Part shown: positions 22,235-32,729 of the stretch, one piece after another
Layout: each line of letters begins with the position of its first letter
Position numbering within the stretch: the first letter of the stretch is position 1
Assembly: GCA_963675135.1 (NCBI GenBank)
Contig: OY776122.1
Location: forward strand, 21,020,881 to 21,084,880
Reading direction: 5' to 3'
Origin: Galeopsis tetrahit
Lineage: Eukaryota > Streptophyta > Magnoliopsida > Lamiales > Lamiaceae
DNA: 64,000 nucleotides
Position numbers and translations under genes: made by a program
The notes under the pieces: generated by a model
The model's database searches: none
Told to the model about the DNA's origin: nothing
The model's input: only the letters and a program-made list of their open reading frames with translations

Positions 22235-22901
22235 ATGAGGGGAGAGCCTGGTATTTATAGGCAAATAAAAACCCTAGGTGGTTACAGAATTCACGCGTGG
22301 GCCCAGGCCCAGCTCGTTAGGTTAGGGTGCGAAAAAATAGCAAGACATGGAGAAGTCCTTGGAGACCAAGTCTGAGGATTCCAGAGCGTTCTGGAAGCTT
22401 CTTGAAGTATTACGAAATGGGACAAACCCGTAACCGAATGGGTCGATCCAATTCCTGTGTTGGGCCTTCGGAGTTTTTGGGTCTGCAAAAAGATAGGCGG
22501 GCCCCAAAGACCACCAAAGACCAATTGCAAAATCTGAAGCCGAGTCGGCCGGACGGGCGCGCGTGTGGCCCTTTGGGGAGTGTACCCCTAATACATTGTT
22601 GAACTACATTCTTACTTCAATACCTTTAAAGTCTTTAAATGTTTTATAGACTTTCTATGTGAGACATGTGACCCTTCGCATTCCCACACTTCAAACTCAA
22701 GTAGAAAAACATTCAACTTCATTAATTAATTTCTCACTCACCTTAACTCGGTTTTGAGATATTAAATATACCACGTTCATCTACTCCGCGAGTAGATCGG
22801 CTATGTCACATTTAATTATTTTATAATTAACGTTTAGTCCTTCTAATTAATTAATTAGATAAGTGTATCAAAACCCAATTAATCCCACATTAATTCCAAC
22901 A
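22235..22901 (-). repeat. Element C 3' LTR, second fragment
   Basis: Continues the LTR fragment 10461-10817 after element D. It matches 28032-28673 of the right LTR, including ctggtatttataggca (TATA core on the minus strand) and the GC-rich cggccggacgggcgc block, and ends aattccaaca. Confidence 0.88.
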
Positions 22902-23405
22902 ATCCCCCACATGAGTAAAAATCGTGTCTATACAACATCAGGCTTAGTGTTCAGTTCTATTGAGATCTCCGTGCATTCGGAAAAGTAGTTTTTGGATTTG
23001 AACTTTCCGTAGCCAAACACTATCGGGTACACCGACGGCTTAGTGGACGCAGTGCCTTGAACTAATCCTCCATAGTGTATACCTAATCAACAGAGTCAAC
23101 ACACTTCAATCTCGTCTTTGTAACGTTCTCACGTTTTTGTCCGTTTTGGCCATGGACGTCCTTTGTGTTCATAAATGTTTGGTCGAAGCGGCCCTCACTT
23201 CTCATTTATATAGGTGATCTCCTCTCGAGTATCCCGTTATACTCTAGGAATCATTAAGAGTCGAAGACTCAACCTTTACCACATCTTACGCGTTGTTAAC
23301 ACTTGAGATAGTGCTGTCAGGAATAGTCATGTTTTTCAAGTGTTGTATCACTAACTTCCACAGTTTCGTTTTCCCATTGAACCAAGTTTTTGGGATCTTC
23401 AGTCA
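22902..23405 (-). other. Element C 3' untranslated region with polypurine tract
   Basis: Starts atcccccacatgag (complement of the polypurine tract) and runs to the RNase H stop. It is homologous to 12032-12584 of D. Confidence 0.7.
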
Positions 23406-26400
23406 TCATGGTTGGGTTTCCACTGTTTTGGTTTTTCTTGTGGGTTTTAGACCCATTCCTTCTACCAGTTTGTTCAATTGATCTCGGTTTATGCTCTTCG
23501 TGAGCGGATTCGCTATATTGTCCTTTGATTTCACATAATCAATGGACATTACACCAGTTGAGATCAATTCTCTAACGGAGTTGTGTCGACGACGTATGTG
23601 TCTCCATTTTCCGTTGTACATGACATTCGTAGCTCTGCCAATGGCATCTTGACTGTCACAGTGTACCGTCACAGAAGGTACTAGTTTGTTCCAACATGGA
23701 ATGTCTTCCAGAAAGTTACGCAACCATTTAGCCTCTACACCGGCTAGGTCTAAAGCGATAAATTTTGATTCCATTGTGGAATGGGCAATACACGTTTGTT
23801 TCTTAGATCTCCACGACACTGCTGCTCCTCCAATAGTGAATACATATCCACTAGTGGATAACGAGTCTTTAGTGTCTGATATCCAATTTGCATCACTGTA
23901 TCCTTCGACTACAGCTGGATGTCTCATGTAGTGAAGCCCATATTCAAGGGTGTACTTCAAGTATCTTAGGACCATTTTCAGTGCTTTCTAGTTCTCTTGA
24001 CTTGGATTGTTCGTGTATTGACTCAGCTTGTTTACCGAACATGCAAGATCAGGGCGTGTACAGTTTGTAATGTACATCACACTTCCAATGATCCTTGCGT
24101 ATTCCAGTTGAGCTACTGGTTCTCCTCTGTTCTTTTTCAAGTGAACATTCAGTTCCAAAGGTGTCTTAGCAGGTGGATCGTCAAAGCCGTTAAATTTCTT
24201 TAGTACCTTCTCCACATAGTGAGATTGTGTCAAGGAAATTCCATTAGACGTTTTCTCAATCTTGATTCCAAGAATCACATCTGCAAGTCCCATGTCTTTC
24301 ATGTCAAAGTTTCTACTTAACATGTTCTTCGTATTAACTATGATATTGTGTTTGTTGCTCATAATTAACATGTCATCGACATATAAGCATAAGATTACAA
24401 ATCCATTTGGTGTATCTTTCACATATACACACTTATCACATTCATTAATTCGAAACCCATTTGACAACATCGTATTGTCAAATTTTAAATGCCATTGTTT
24501 TGGAGCTTGCTTAAGTCCATACAGTGATCGAACAAGTTTGCACACCTTTTTCTCATTTCCAGGAGCAACATATCCTTCAGGTTGATCCATGTATATTTAA
24601 GTATCCATCTCACCATTAAGAAACGCAGTCTTAACGTCCATTTGGTGTATTTCGAGATTATGCAATGCAGCAATAGCGACTAATACACGAATGGAGGTGA
24701 TTCCTGTCACTGGTGAATATGTATCGAAGAAATCATACCCTTCCTTTTGTTTAAAACCCTTTGCAACTAGACGAGCTTTGTACTTGTCAACAAATCCATC
24801 TGCTTTGTAATTTTTTCTAAGGATCCATTTGCATCCTAATGGCTTGCAAACTTTAGGGAGATCAACCAACTCTCATGTGTGATTTAGCAGAATTGAATCG
24901 TATTCACTTTTTATGGCTTCCTTCCAGAGGGGTGCATCTGGTCTTGCCATAGCTTCTTTGATAGTTTTAGGTTCATCTTCCTCCAAAACATAAGTAATGA
25001 AGTCTGAACCAAAATCCTTATCAATTCTAGATCTCTTACTGCGTCTTGGTTCTTCACTCTCTTGAGTGGAAGGACCAGCCGTGTCATCTTTTGCTTCATG
25101 AGTTCTTTTATTGGAACTCACTTCCTCTTTTTCCTTAAACCGGAAAATATTTTCAAAGAACACTGCGTTCCTTGACTCAATTTTAGTACCTTCTGTCATA
25201 TCAGGTATTTCAGATTTGTGAATCAGAAATCGATAGGCACTACTGTTTGAAGCATATCCTATAAAGATACAATCGACGGTTTTAGGGCCGATTTGAACTT
25301 GTTTAGGAGGTGGTACGTCAACCTTAGCCAAACACCCCCACACTTTGAGGTATTTGTATGAAGGTTTTTGTTTCCTCCATCCTTCATAAGGAGTTTGATC
25401 TTTAATTTTATGTGGTATCTTATTCAAAATGTGGTTAGCCGACAGAATGACTTCCCCCCACAAGTTCTGAGGTAAACCAGAGCTGATTAACATAGCATTC
25501 ATCATCTCTTTTAGTGTTCGTTTTTTCCTTTCCGCAACACCATTAGACTGAGGTGAGTAAGGGGCTGTCGTTTGATGAACTATTCCTGTTTCAACACATA
25601 GTTGTTTAAATGGAGCTACGTACTCTCCACCTCTGTCACTGCGAATTAATTTAATTCGAGTGTCTAATTGATTCTCTACTTCATTTTTATAACGTTTAAA
25701 AGCTTCTATAGCTTCGTCTTTACTTCTTAAAAGATAAACGTAGCAGAATCTTGTACAGTCGTCTATGAAAGTAATAAAATACTTTTTCCCTCCTCTAGTT
25801 TGTACTTATTTCAAGTCACATACATCCGTGTGAATTAATTCTAGAGGGGCAGTGTTCCTTTCAACAATTTCAAATGGTAGTTTGGTCATTTTTGCTTCTG
25901 TACAAATTTCACATTGTTTAGATGTATCAACGTTGTCAAGTTTAAGTAAATCGAGATTTACTAAACATTTTATGGATTTTAAATTCACATGTCCTAATCT
26001 AAAATGCCATAAAGAGGAACACTCAACGATATAAGCAGAAGTAGAAGCAATTTCATTAACAACTTGTTTGCCTTTGGGGCTTACAACCATTGCGCTTAAC
26101 TTAAATAAACCATTCTCAAGATAACCCTTCCCGAGAAAATGACCAAACTTACTTAGAACTATTTTATCAGACTCAAAGACTAGTCTAAATTGACTACTAA
26201 CTAGAAGAGACCCCGAAATCAGATTCTTCCGGATGTCTGAGACATGCAGCACGTTCTTCAAGGTTAGCTCTTTTCCAGATGTGAGCTTCAGCACCACTGA
26301 CCCAGTTCCAACCACTTTAGATGAGGCTTGGTTGCCCATGAACAACTTTCTCCCATCAGTAGGAGAATAGTTGGAGAATGCAAACCTCTCCGAGCAAACG

Positions 26401-26720
26401 TGGTAGGTGGCACCAGTGTCCACAAACCACTCCTTATTGTCCACCATGTTGACCTCCGTCACCACTGCAGACATGTCCAAATCAGTAAGGTTCACAGAAT
26501 CTTGTACTTCCTGCTTGCCTTTTCCCTTGTCGTCACGACGGGGTTGACGACACTCACTGGACTTGTGGTTTGGTTTCCCACACCTGTAGCAATTTCCAGT
26601 GAATTTCTGCTTTGGGGCAGGACCCTTCCCCTTCACAAACTTCGTTGTGGTGGCAGCAGACTCGTTTGGACGTTTCCTTTTATTTGATGGACCCTCTTGT
26701 TCCATCAAGTTAGCCTTGCC
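23406..26720 (-). pseudogene. Copia protease-integrase-reverse transcriptase-RNase H (element C)
   Basis: From 26708 down: CCHC zinc knuckle CYRCGKPNHKSSEC, protease EWFVDTGATYHVCS (DTGA active site), integrase HHCC zinc region (LWHFRLGHVNLKSI ... CEICTEAKM) and TDVCDLK. A TAA at 25806-25808 interrupts, but the same frame continues through the integrase core (SDRGGEY) to WGCLAKVDVPPPKQ. Stops follow at 24870-24872 (TGA where relatives have Trp before ELVDLP), 24597-24599 (before IYMDQPEGY) and 23985-23987 (Trp before KALKMVLRYLK). Reverse transcriptase has LYVDDMLIM; RNase H has SDANWISD and LTKSINRDQLNKLVE. Nonsense changes rather than gross rearrangement disable it. Confidence 0.9.
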
Positions 26721-27610
26721 TTCAATCTGAAGGGCAGGTCCCTTTCATTCTCTTTTTCTGTTGTCCTCTTCAATTCTCAGACGAACAATCAGATCCTCCA
26801 AGCTCATTTGCTTTCGTTTGTGCTTGAGGTAAGACTTGAAATCTTCCAAGATGAAGGTAATTTCTCGACTACAGTAGCTACCAGAAAGGCATCTGGCAGA
26901 ACCATGTCTTCAGCAGCTATCTTATGGAAAATAATATGTTGTTTCTGAACTTGATCCACTACAGATTTGTTATCCTCCATCTTAAAATCGTACATTTGTG
27001 CAAAGACGAATTTCTTCAGTCCTGCACCTTCAGTTCTGTACTTCTTCTCCAAGGACTCCCACAGCTCCTTGGCAGATTTAATGTCACAGTAGACACTGTA
27101 GAGGGCATCAGACAGTCCTCTAATTATGTGGTTTCTGCACAAATAATCACCACTTGACCACTGATCATAAAAGATCATTTCTTGTTGACTGGCATTTGCC
27201 TTAGGCTGTGTAGGTTTATTTTCAGTTAGAAACCTATCCATTCCAAGCATGGTCAGATAGAACAACATCTTACTAAGCCATCTTTTGAATTCAGTCCCTG
27301 AGAATTTCTCAGGTTTTTGTCCTTGTACGACCATTGGCCTCGGCCCAGGTGCAGAGAAGGTAGAAATCTGATCCCCAAAGGGATTCTGGAAAGGAGGAGT
27401 TCTCTCAAAAGGGTTGCCTCCGTTCCTGACCTTGTCAGTATAGTCATTATGTCTTCCTAGAGATTTCACACCAGAGTTGTGTGAAATTGATCGAGCAGGA
27501 AACTTTTCCTTATTAGCATCGTTGCCAATATTCTCAGCAGTGTTTTCAGCACCGTGAAAGACCTCTGTATCAGTGGGGTCAACTTCCATGTTATCATTCG
27601 ATTTCGACAT
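26721..27610 (-). pseudogene. Copia gag (element C)
   Basis: ATG at 27610 opens MSKSNDNMEVDPTDTEVF. The gag core has PEKFSGTEFKRWLSKMLFYL, FYDQWSSGDYLCRNHII, SAKELWESLEKKYRTEGAG, FKMEDNKSVVDQVQK and MVLPDAFLVATVVEKLPSSW. A frameshift near 26850 precedes the KHKRKQMSLEDLIVRLRIEEDN region and a TGA lies near 26740. Before these lesions about 265 residues are open. The protein would be the particle-forming nucleocapsid precursor. Of the Copia gag genes in the window this is among the best preserved. Confidence 0.88.
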
Positions 27611-27689
27611 TGTAGTGCATTAGTTATGTTCGAAAATTAATTTAATTAATTAAGTCCGAAAATTAGATTAAACTATTCTGTTCTGCGAT

Positions 27690-28673
27690 TGTTAGGGAAA
27701 GTGCACCAAAAAGGTATACTGCAATATCGAAGAATCTGATAACAACTTGAGTCAAGGGAAACCTTTTTCCCGTAGAACAGAATACGCCCAGGTAGTGTTC
27801 GACTGGTATGGCGCTCTGTTCCCAAAGGTAAAACGACTTCGCTTAATCAATCAGTAGCACCACTGAAAGAAAGCCACGAACGTAATAGGTACGAACTGAA
27901 CACACACGGAAAAATATTCCGGCAACACACGGAAACAATTCCGGCAACGAGAACAGCGTATGGCTTTGGAGAGCACAACACTGCAGAGAGAGGAGAAGAT
28001 GGGCGAATTTCAGCGTGAAGAATTATGAGGGGAGAGCCTGGTATTTATAGGCAGATAAAAACCCTAGGTGGTTGCAGAATTCAAGCGTGGGCCCAGGCCC
28101 AGCTCGTTGGGTTAGGGTGCGAAAAAATCGCAAGACGTGGAGAAGTCGCGTTCTGGAAGCTTCTTGAAGTATTACGAAATGGGCCAAACCCGTAATCGAA
28201 TGGGTCGATCCAATTCCTGTGTTGGGCCTTCGGAGTTTTTGGGTCTGCAAAAAGATAGGCGGGCCCCAAAGACCACCAAAGACCAATTGTGAAATCCAAA
28301 GCCGAGCCGGCCGAACAGGCAAACGCGCGCACGCGTGGGGCCCTTTGGGGAGTGTACCCCTAATACACGGTTGAACTACATTCCTACTTCAATACCTTTA
28401 AAACCTTTAAATGTTTTATAGACTTTCTATGTGGGATATGTGACCCTTCAGATTCTCACACCTCAAACTCAAGTTGAAAAACATTCAACTTCATTAATTA
28501 ATTTCTCACTCACCTTAACTCGGTTTTGAGATATTAAATATACCACGTTCACCTACTCCGCGAGTAGATCGACTATGTCACGTTTAATTATTTTATAATT
28601 AAAGTTTTGTCCTTCTAATTAATTAATTAGATAAGGGTATCAAAACCCAATTAATCCCATAATAATTCCAACA
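27690..28673 (-). repeat. Element C 5' LTR (intact)
   Basis: 984 bp, plus-strand termini tgttagggaaagtgc and taataattccaaca. TATA core on the minus strand ctataaatac (28041-28050). A GC-rich block lies at 28083-28345. The sequence just inside (minus strand, 27689 downward) is atcgcagaacagaatag rather than tggtatcagagc. Confidence 0.9.
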
Positions 28674-28689
28674 GTAATTACATTGTAAC

Positions 28690-29573
28690 CAGGGGCGGAC
28701 CCATGATTGTGGGTTATGGGGGGCCGATAAATTAAAATTTTATATTTTATATTTGAATCTAGATATATCAGTATATATAGTTAAATATCTCAAATACCTA
28801 ATTATGTCCTTAATATGTTCAAATCTAGAGTTTTTTCATGCCTATCACAAAAATCGTCAACAATTGATAGTTTATGCATTTATTTATTTTTTCTATTTAT
28901 TTCTCAAAATATACTACTCCATTGATAATTCACACTTTTCTTTTTTTTTACTGTCCAATTTTATTATTCTCATTCTTTATTTGGAAAATTTACAATTCAC
29001 ACTACTTTATCCCTACCTTTCAACCATCACTTATTTACTCAAATTGTCATTGACTTTATTTATAAACAATTATTTTTTTAAAATGGACCCCAAAACATCC
29101 CATCATACCCCCATCTTATCTATTTTATATATAAATTACTCAATATTCATTAAAACTCGTGCTCGAAGAAGTGGGCATAATAAAATTGAACGTAGGGAGT
29201 ACAATAGATTGTCTAGAATAGAGACAAAATTGAGATTAGATCTTTTTTTTTATTGTTAAAATTGGATAAAAATTTTAATATTAAAATTAAGTTAAATAGG
29301 TAAATATTTTTTAAATTAAAATTATAGACTAATTTTTTTTTTGTCCCATTATTTATTTTTTAAAATATTTTATGCAATTAAAGAAGAGAATTAATTGAGA
29401 TGTTGCTTTTATCTTGGGCCGCAACCCACTTCCTTTTATTTTGAGTTTTAATTATTTGGGCCAATTACTTAAATTATTGTATTGTGAGTTATATACTACA
29501 TATATATAGTAATAAAATGGAGAAAGTTGAGGGGGCCAGGGCCACCCCCAAGTAATGCATGGGTTCGCCCCTG
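28690..29573. mobile_element. hAT-type non-autonomous element in B's LTR
   Basis: Inverted ends are caggggcggaccca and tgggttcgcccctg. 8-bp flanks attgtaac (28682-28689) and attgtaaa (29574-29581) differ at the last base; the uninterrupted LTR copy at 48437-48455 reads tacattgtaacctaattac. It is 884 bp, AT-rich inside, with no transposase motif. The open frame at 28753-29259 is low-complexity and not convincing. Confidence 0.85.
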
Positions 29574-29581
29574 ATTGTAAA

Positions 29582-29681
29582 CTAATTACATGAATTTAGG
29601 AAAAGATAAGTACAAAAGGTATAAATACAATTATATATACAAGGAATGTTTGACTTATTCCTTAATATCCCCCGTCAAGCG
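29582..29681 (-). repeat. Element B 3' LTR end and polypurine tract
   Basis: The LTR ends at 29667 (ttccttaata). Directly inside it, tcccccgtcaagcg (29668-29681) is the complement of the polypurine tract cgcttgacggggga, where plus-strand DNA synthesis would start. Confidence 0.85.
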
Positions 29682-30780
29682 ATGCGTGGGATGAGGAAAA
29701 ATGCAGAGCTTGGAGCGAAGGAACTCGAACGTCGGGCGAGGAAGGCTCTTCGTGAAGATGTCGGCGAGATGGAGATGTGTGGGGACAAACTGCGTGAACA
29801 ACTTGCCAGACGTGACGAGCTCGCGAACAAAGTGACAATCGATGGCAATGTGCTTCGCCCGTTTGTGAGCCACTGGATTCTGGCTGAGAAAGAGGGCACT
29901 ATTTTTGTCGGAGAGGAGAACAGGGCGAGCAGGCAATGGAATGCGAAGCTCGCGGAGCAAAGAGGTTAGCCAAACAACCTCGGCAGCTGCGTTGGCACTC
30001 CAAGACACTATATTTCCACCAAGGAAAACCGAATAACCATAGGTAGAGCGGCGAGTTTCAGCACATCGATCCCAGTTAACATCTGAGTAGGCGACCACGG
30101 AGGAGTCTGGTTGGCGAGTGAAGGAAAGGTCGTAGTTGATAGTATGCTTGACATAGCGAAGAATCCTCTTCACTGCCGAGAAGTGGTCGCTGGTCGACGC
30201 CTGGAGATCCAAGATTTACAAACCCAGAAAATAGTTGAGGTGACAAAGATCCTTGAGTGCGAAATCCTCGTTCGCCCGTGCAATGAAGCGAGCAAGTGTG
30301 GATGGGTCGTTGCCGGTGACAATAATATCATCCACGTACAAGAGTAGATAAACGACCGAGGAACCCTGAAATAGATAGAACAGCGAGGAATCAGAGTTGC
30401 ACTCCTTGAATCCAATGTCGAGCAGAAAGGAGCTGAACCGCTGGAACCAAGCCATGGGAGCCTGGCGAATACCATATAAGGCTTTTTTTTTTTTTTGCAA
30501 ACATGATTCGGGAGCCGAGGATCGACAAAAACAGGAGGTTGAGCCATGAAAACTGGTCTTTGGAGATAGCCATTGAGAAAGGCATTCTTGACATCTAGCT
30601 GATGGAGGGGCCAGTTGAAGCGAACATAGAGAGCCAAGATAACACGAATTGTGGTCGCCTTAACAACCAGACTGAAGGTGTGAGAGAAGTCTGTGCCAGG
30701 GATTTGGGTAAAGCCTTGAGCGACCAATCTGGCTTTGTGCCGCCCAATGGAACCATCAGATTTGTACTTGGTTCGAAAAA
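29682..30780 (-). pseudogene. Copia reverse transcriptase and RNase H (element B)
   Basis: Broken minus-strand frames. Reverse transcriptase: KARLVAQGFTQIPGTDF with HTFSLVVKATTIRVILAL, LHQLDVKNAFLNGYLQ, YGIRQAPMAWFQRFS and the catalytic LLLYVDDIIVTG. RNase H: YVKHTINYDLSFTRQPDSS, SDVNWDRCAETRRSTYGYS and the C-terminus HLADIFTKSLPRPTFEFLRSK. There are frameshifts near 30500 (at an A/T-run, 30481-30496) and 30190, and a TGA near 30780 just before VFRTKYKSDGS. The organisation is typical Copia. It is non-functional. Confidence 0.85.
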
Positions 30781-32330
30781 CTCATTTGGAACCAACAATA
30801 TTCGCATCCCGAGGGCGAGGAACAAGATCCCAAGTGTTGTTAACTCGCAAAGCATTGATTTCTTCCTGCATGGCGGCCAACCATTCAGGGGACTTGGCAG
30901 CAGACTTGAAATCATGGGGTTCCGAGGAGGCAGTAAGAGCACTAAGTAAGGCAGTGGAGGCTAAGTTTAGTGGATACTTTTGCTTGAAGATTCCAGATTT
31001 TGTTCGCGTGACCATTCGGTGATTAGATTGTGGTCGCTGCATCGGGGGAGGAATGGTTGGCAGGGGTTGCTCGACCGGTTCAAGTGGGGCAGGTGGTTCT
31101 GCAATAGTGGCTGGCAGGGGAAGGGGTTCCTCGCCAGGGTCGGATGTGCATGTCGAGAAAGGCATGGTCGAAGTGGGAGGAATGGACTCAGGCGAGGGAC
31201 CAGGAGATGAGTCAGACTCGACATCCAAAAAGGATGAGACCACTGCACTGGTCGGCATGGGCCGAGCAGAACCTGAAAAAGGGAAGCACTCTTCATCAAA
31301 TATAGCATGACGAGTAATAAAAGATTTGGATGAACCAGGATCAAGACACCGAAAACCCTTGTGTTGGCTACTGTATCCCAAGAAGATACATGGTCGACTA
31401 CGAGGAGACAGCTTGTTCAAGGCATATTCTCGGAGGTAAGGGAACACCCGGCAACCAAAAGTCGAACAAGATTTGAAATGGAGATAGGCCGCCCAAGATC
31501 GAGGACGGGGTTCTGTTAATAAGATGAACAGTAGTGGCAAAAGCATTAAGCCAAAATTCTGATGGGGCACGAGCATGAAAGAGCATTCTGCTGAGGAGTG
31601 TATGGGCATGACACACGATGCAATATGCCATGCTCGGCCATTAAACTGCGAACAACTTTGTTGACGAACTCTATACCACCATCACTCTGAAAAATCTTGA
31701 TGGTCGAGGAGAACTGGTTGCACACAAACTTGTGAAAGGCGACCAGGGTTGCGAAGAAATCCGACTTGGCACAGAGAGGATACAACCATGAGAAGCGAGA
31801 GTGATCATCGACAAACACAACATAATAACGGAAACCGGAAGTGGCATTAACAGGAGCAGGACCTTAGAGATCGCAATGAATCAACTCAAGAATTGTAGAA
31901 GCACATTTTTCATTAATATTGAAAGATAATCGTTTACTCTTGGCCAACTGGCAAAAGGTACAAACATTTGGGTTTGGTAAAAGCGAACTAACAGATAGAT
32001 GCCCTAATCTATCTAAATCCTTAATAATACTAAAAGGGACATGCCCCAAACGGGAATGCCAACAATCAAAGGAAGCACAAGCAACATCAGGTGGCCTCAA
32101 AGCAGCGACCAAAGTCGGGAGTGCTCGTTCCAACACGTACAACCCTTGTTCACAACGGCCCTGAGCCACCACCCTCTTGGTAGCTCGATTCTGAATGACA
32201 AATGAGTCGTTAGAGAAGCAAACATCAATTGGAAAATCAGAAGTTAGCTTGATAATAGACAATAGGTTCTTGGTAATACGAGGAACAAAAAAAAACATCC
32301 AGAAGACCAAGATCCTTAGAGACTGAATGT
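30781..32330 (-). pseudogene. Copia integrase to reverse transcriptase start (element B)
   Basis: From 32310 down: SVSKDLGLLDVFF with RITKNLLSIIKLTSDFPIDV, the integrase zinc region (CWHSRLGHVPFSIIKDL ... CTFCQLAKS), MFVDDHSRFSWLYPL, and the second catalytic Asp in IFQSDGGIEFVNK. Right after YTPQQN a deletion removes the segment with the third catalytic residue (Glu of the GxAERKHR motif) and jumps to the LFHARAPSEFW region. The linker continues through CRVFPYLREYALNKLSPRS and IFLGYSSQHKGFRC into ALRVNNTWDLVPRP of reverse transcriptase. Loss of the catalytic Glu alone would disable integration. Confidence 0.85.
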
Positions 32331-32653
32331 GACCCTGTTGATATGCCTTGAATCACACACTTCGCTGAGCTGTTCGGGGGTCTCGCTACTATAATTGAGT
32401 AATGTGACCCTGTTGATATGCCTTGAATCAAACACCAACGGTATGCAGTATTGGGCTTTAGGCCCAATTTCAGTGTTTTATCTCAGTACTATATATATGG
32501 TCTTTGAGATCTGTAATCTGTAACCCTAATTGAGTAATAAAATCCGTTCTCCTCTCTGCCCGTGGACGTAGCCAATTCATTGGTGAACCACGTAAATCAC
32601 TTGTCTTCTTTACGTTTCTTGTTCATGCTCTATAATCCTATTCTGTCACAACA
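32326..32653 (+). repeat. Element F left LTR with duplicated 5' junction
   Basis: aatgtgaccctgttgatatgccttgaatca occurs at 32326-32355 and again at 32401-32430. The string contains host bases plus the LTR start, so the second copy (LTR start 32411) or the first may be the original junction. The 40-odd bases between the copies are not LTR sequence. The LTR ends ctgtcacaaca at 32653. TATA-like tatatatat at 32492-32500. Confidence 0.75.
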
Positions 32654-32729
32654 AACTGGTATCAAGAGCCTGGTCGTTTCGATCAAGTTTTTTTCCGCAC
32701 TGATTAGGGTTTTTGGAGCCGATCGAGAA

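Larger units (their letters stand above)
10461..28673 (-). mobile_element. Element C: Copia retrotransposon inserted in B's LTR
   Basis: Target duplication gtaat is perfect (10456-10460 and 28674-28678). Termini on the plus strand are tgttagagaaag and aattccaaca. The right LTR is intact (27690-28673). The left LTR is split by element D (10461-10817 plus 22235-22901). The internal region 22902-27689 encodes gag, protease, integrase, reverse transcriptase and RNase H on the minus strand. The polypurine tract ctcatgtggggga (minus strand) lies at 22902-22916. No canonical tRNA-Met primer site follows the 5' LTR; the minus strand there reads atcgcagaacagaatag. Confidence 0.9.

Noticed and set aside
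28753..29259. 168-codon plus-strand open frame
   Set aside because: AT-rich, Phe/Ile/Tyr-biased, inside a non-autonomous hAT element, with no transposase motif.
30602..31310. Plus-strand open frames of 76-115 codons
   Set aside because: They are antisense to Copia B integrase/reverse transcriptase sequence that carries recognisable motifs on the minus strand.
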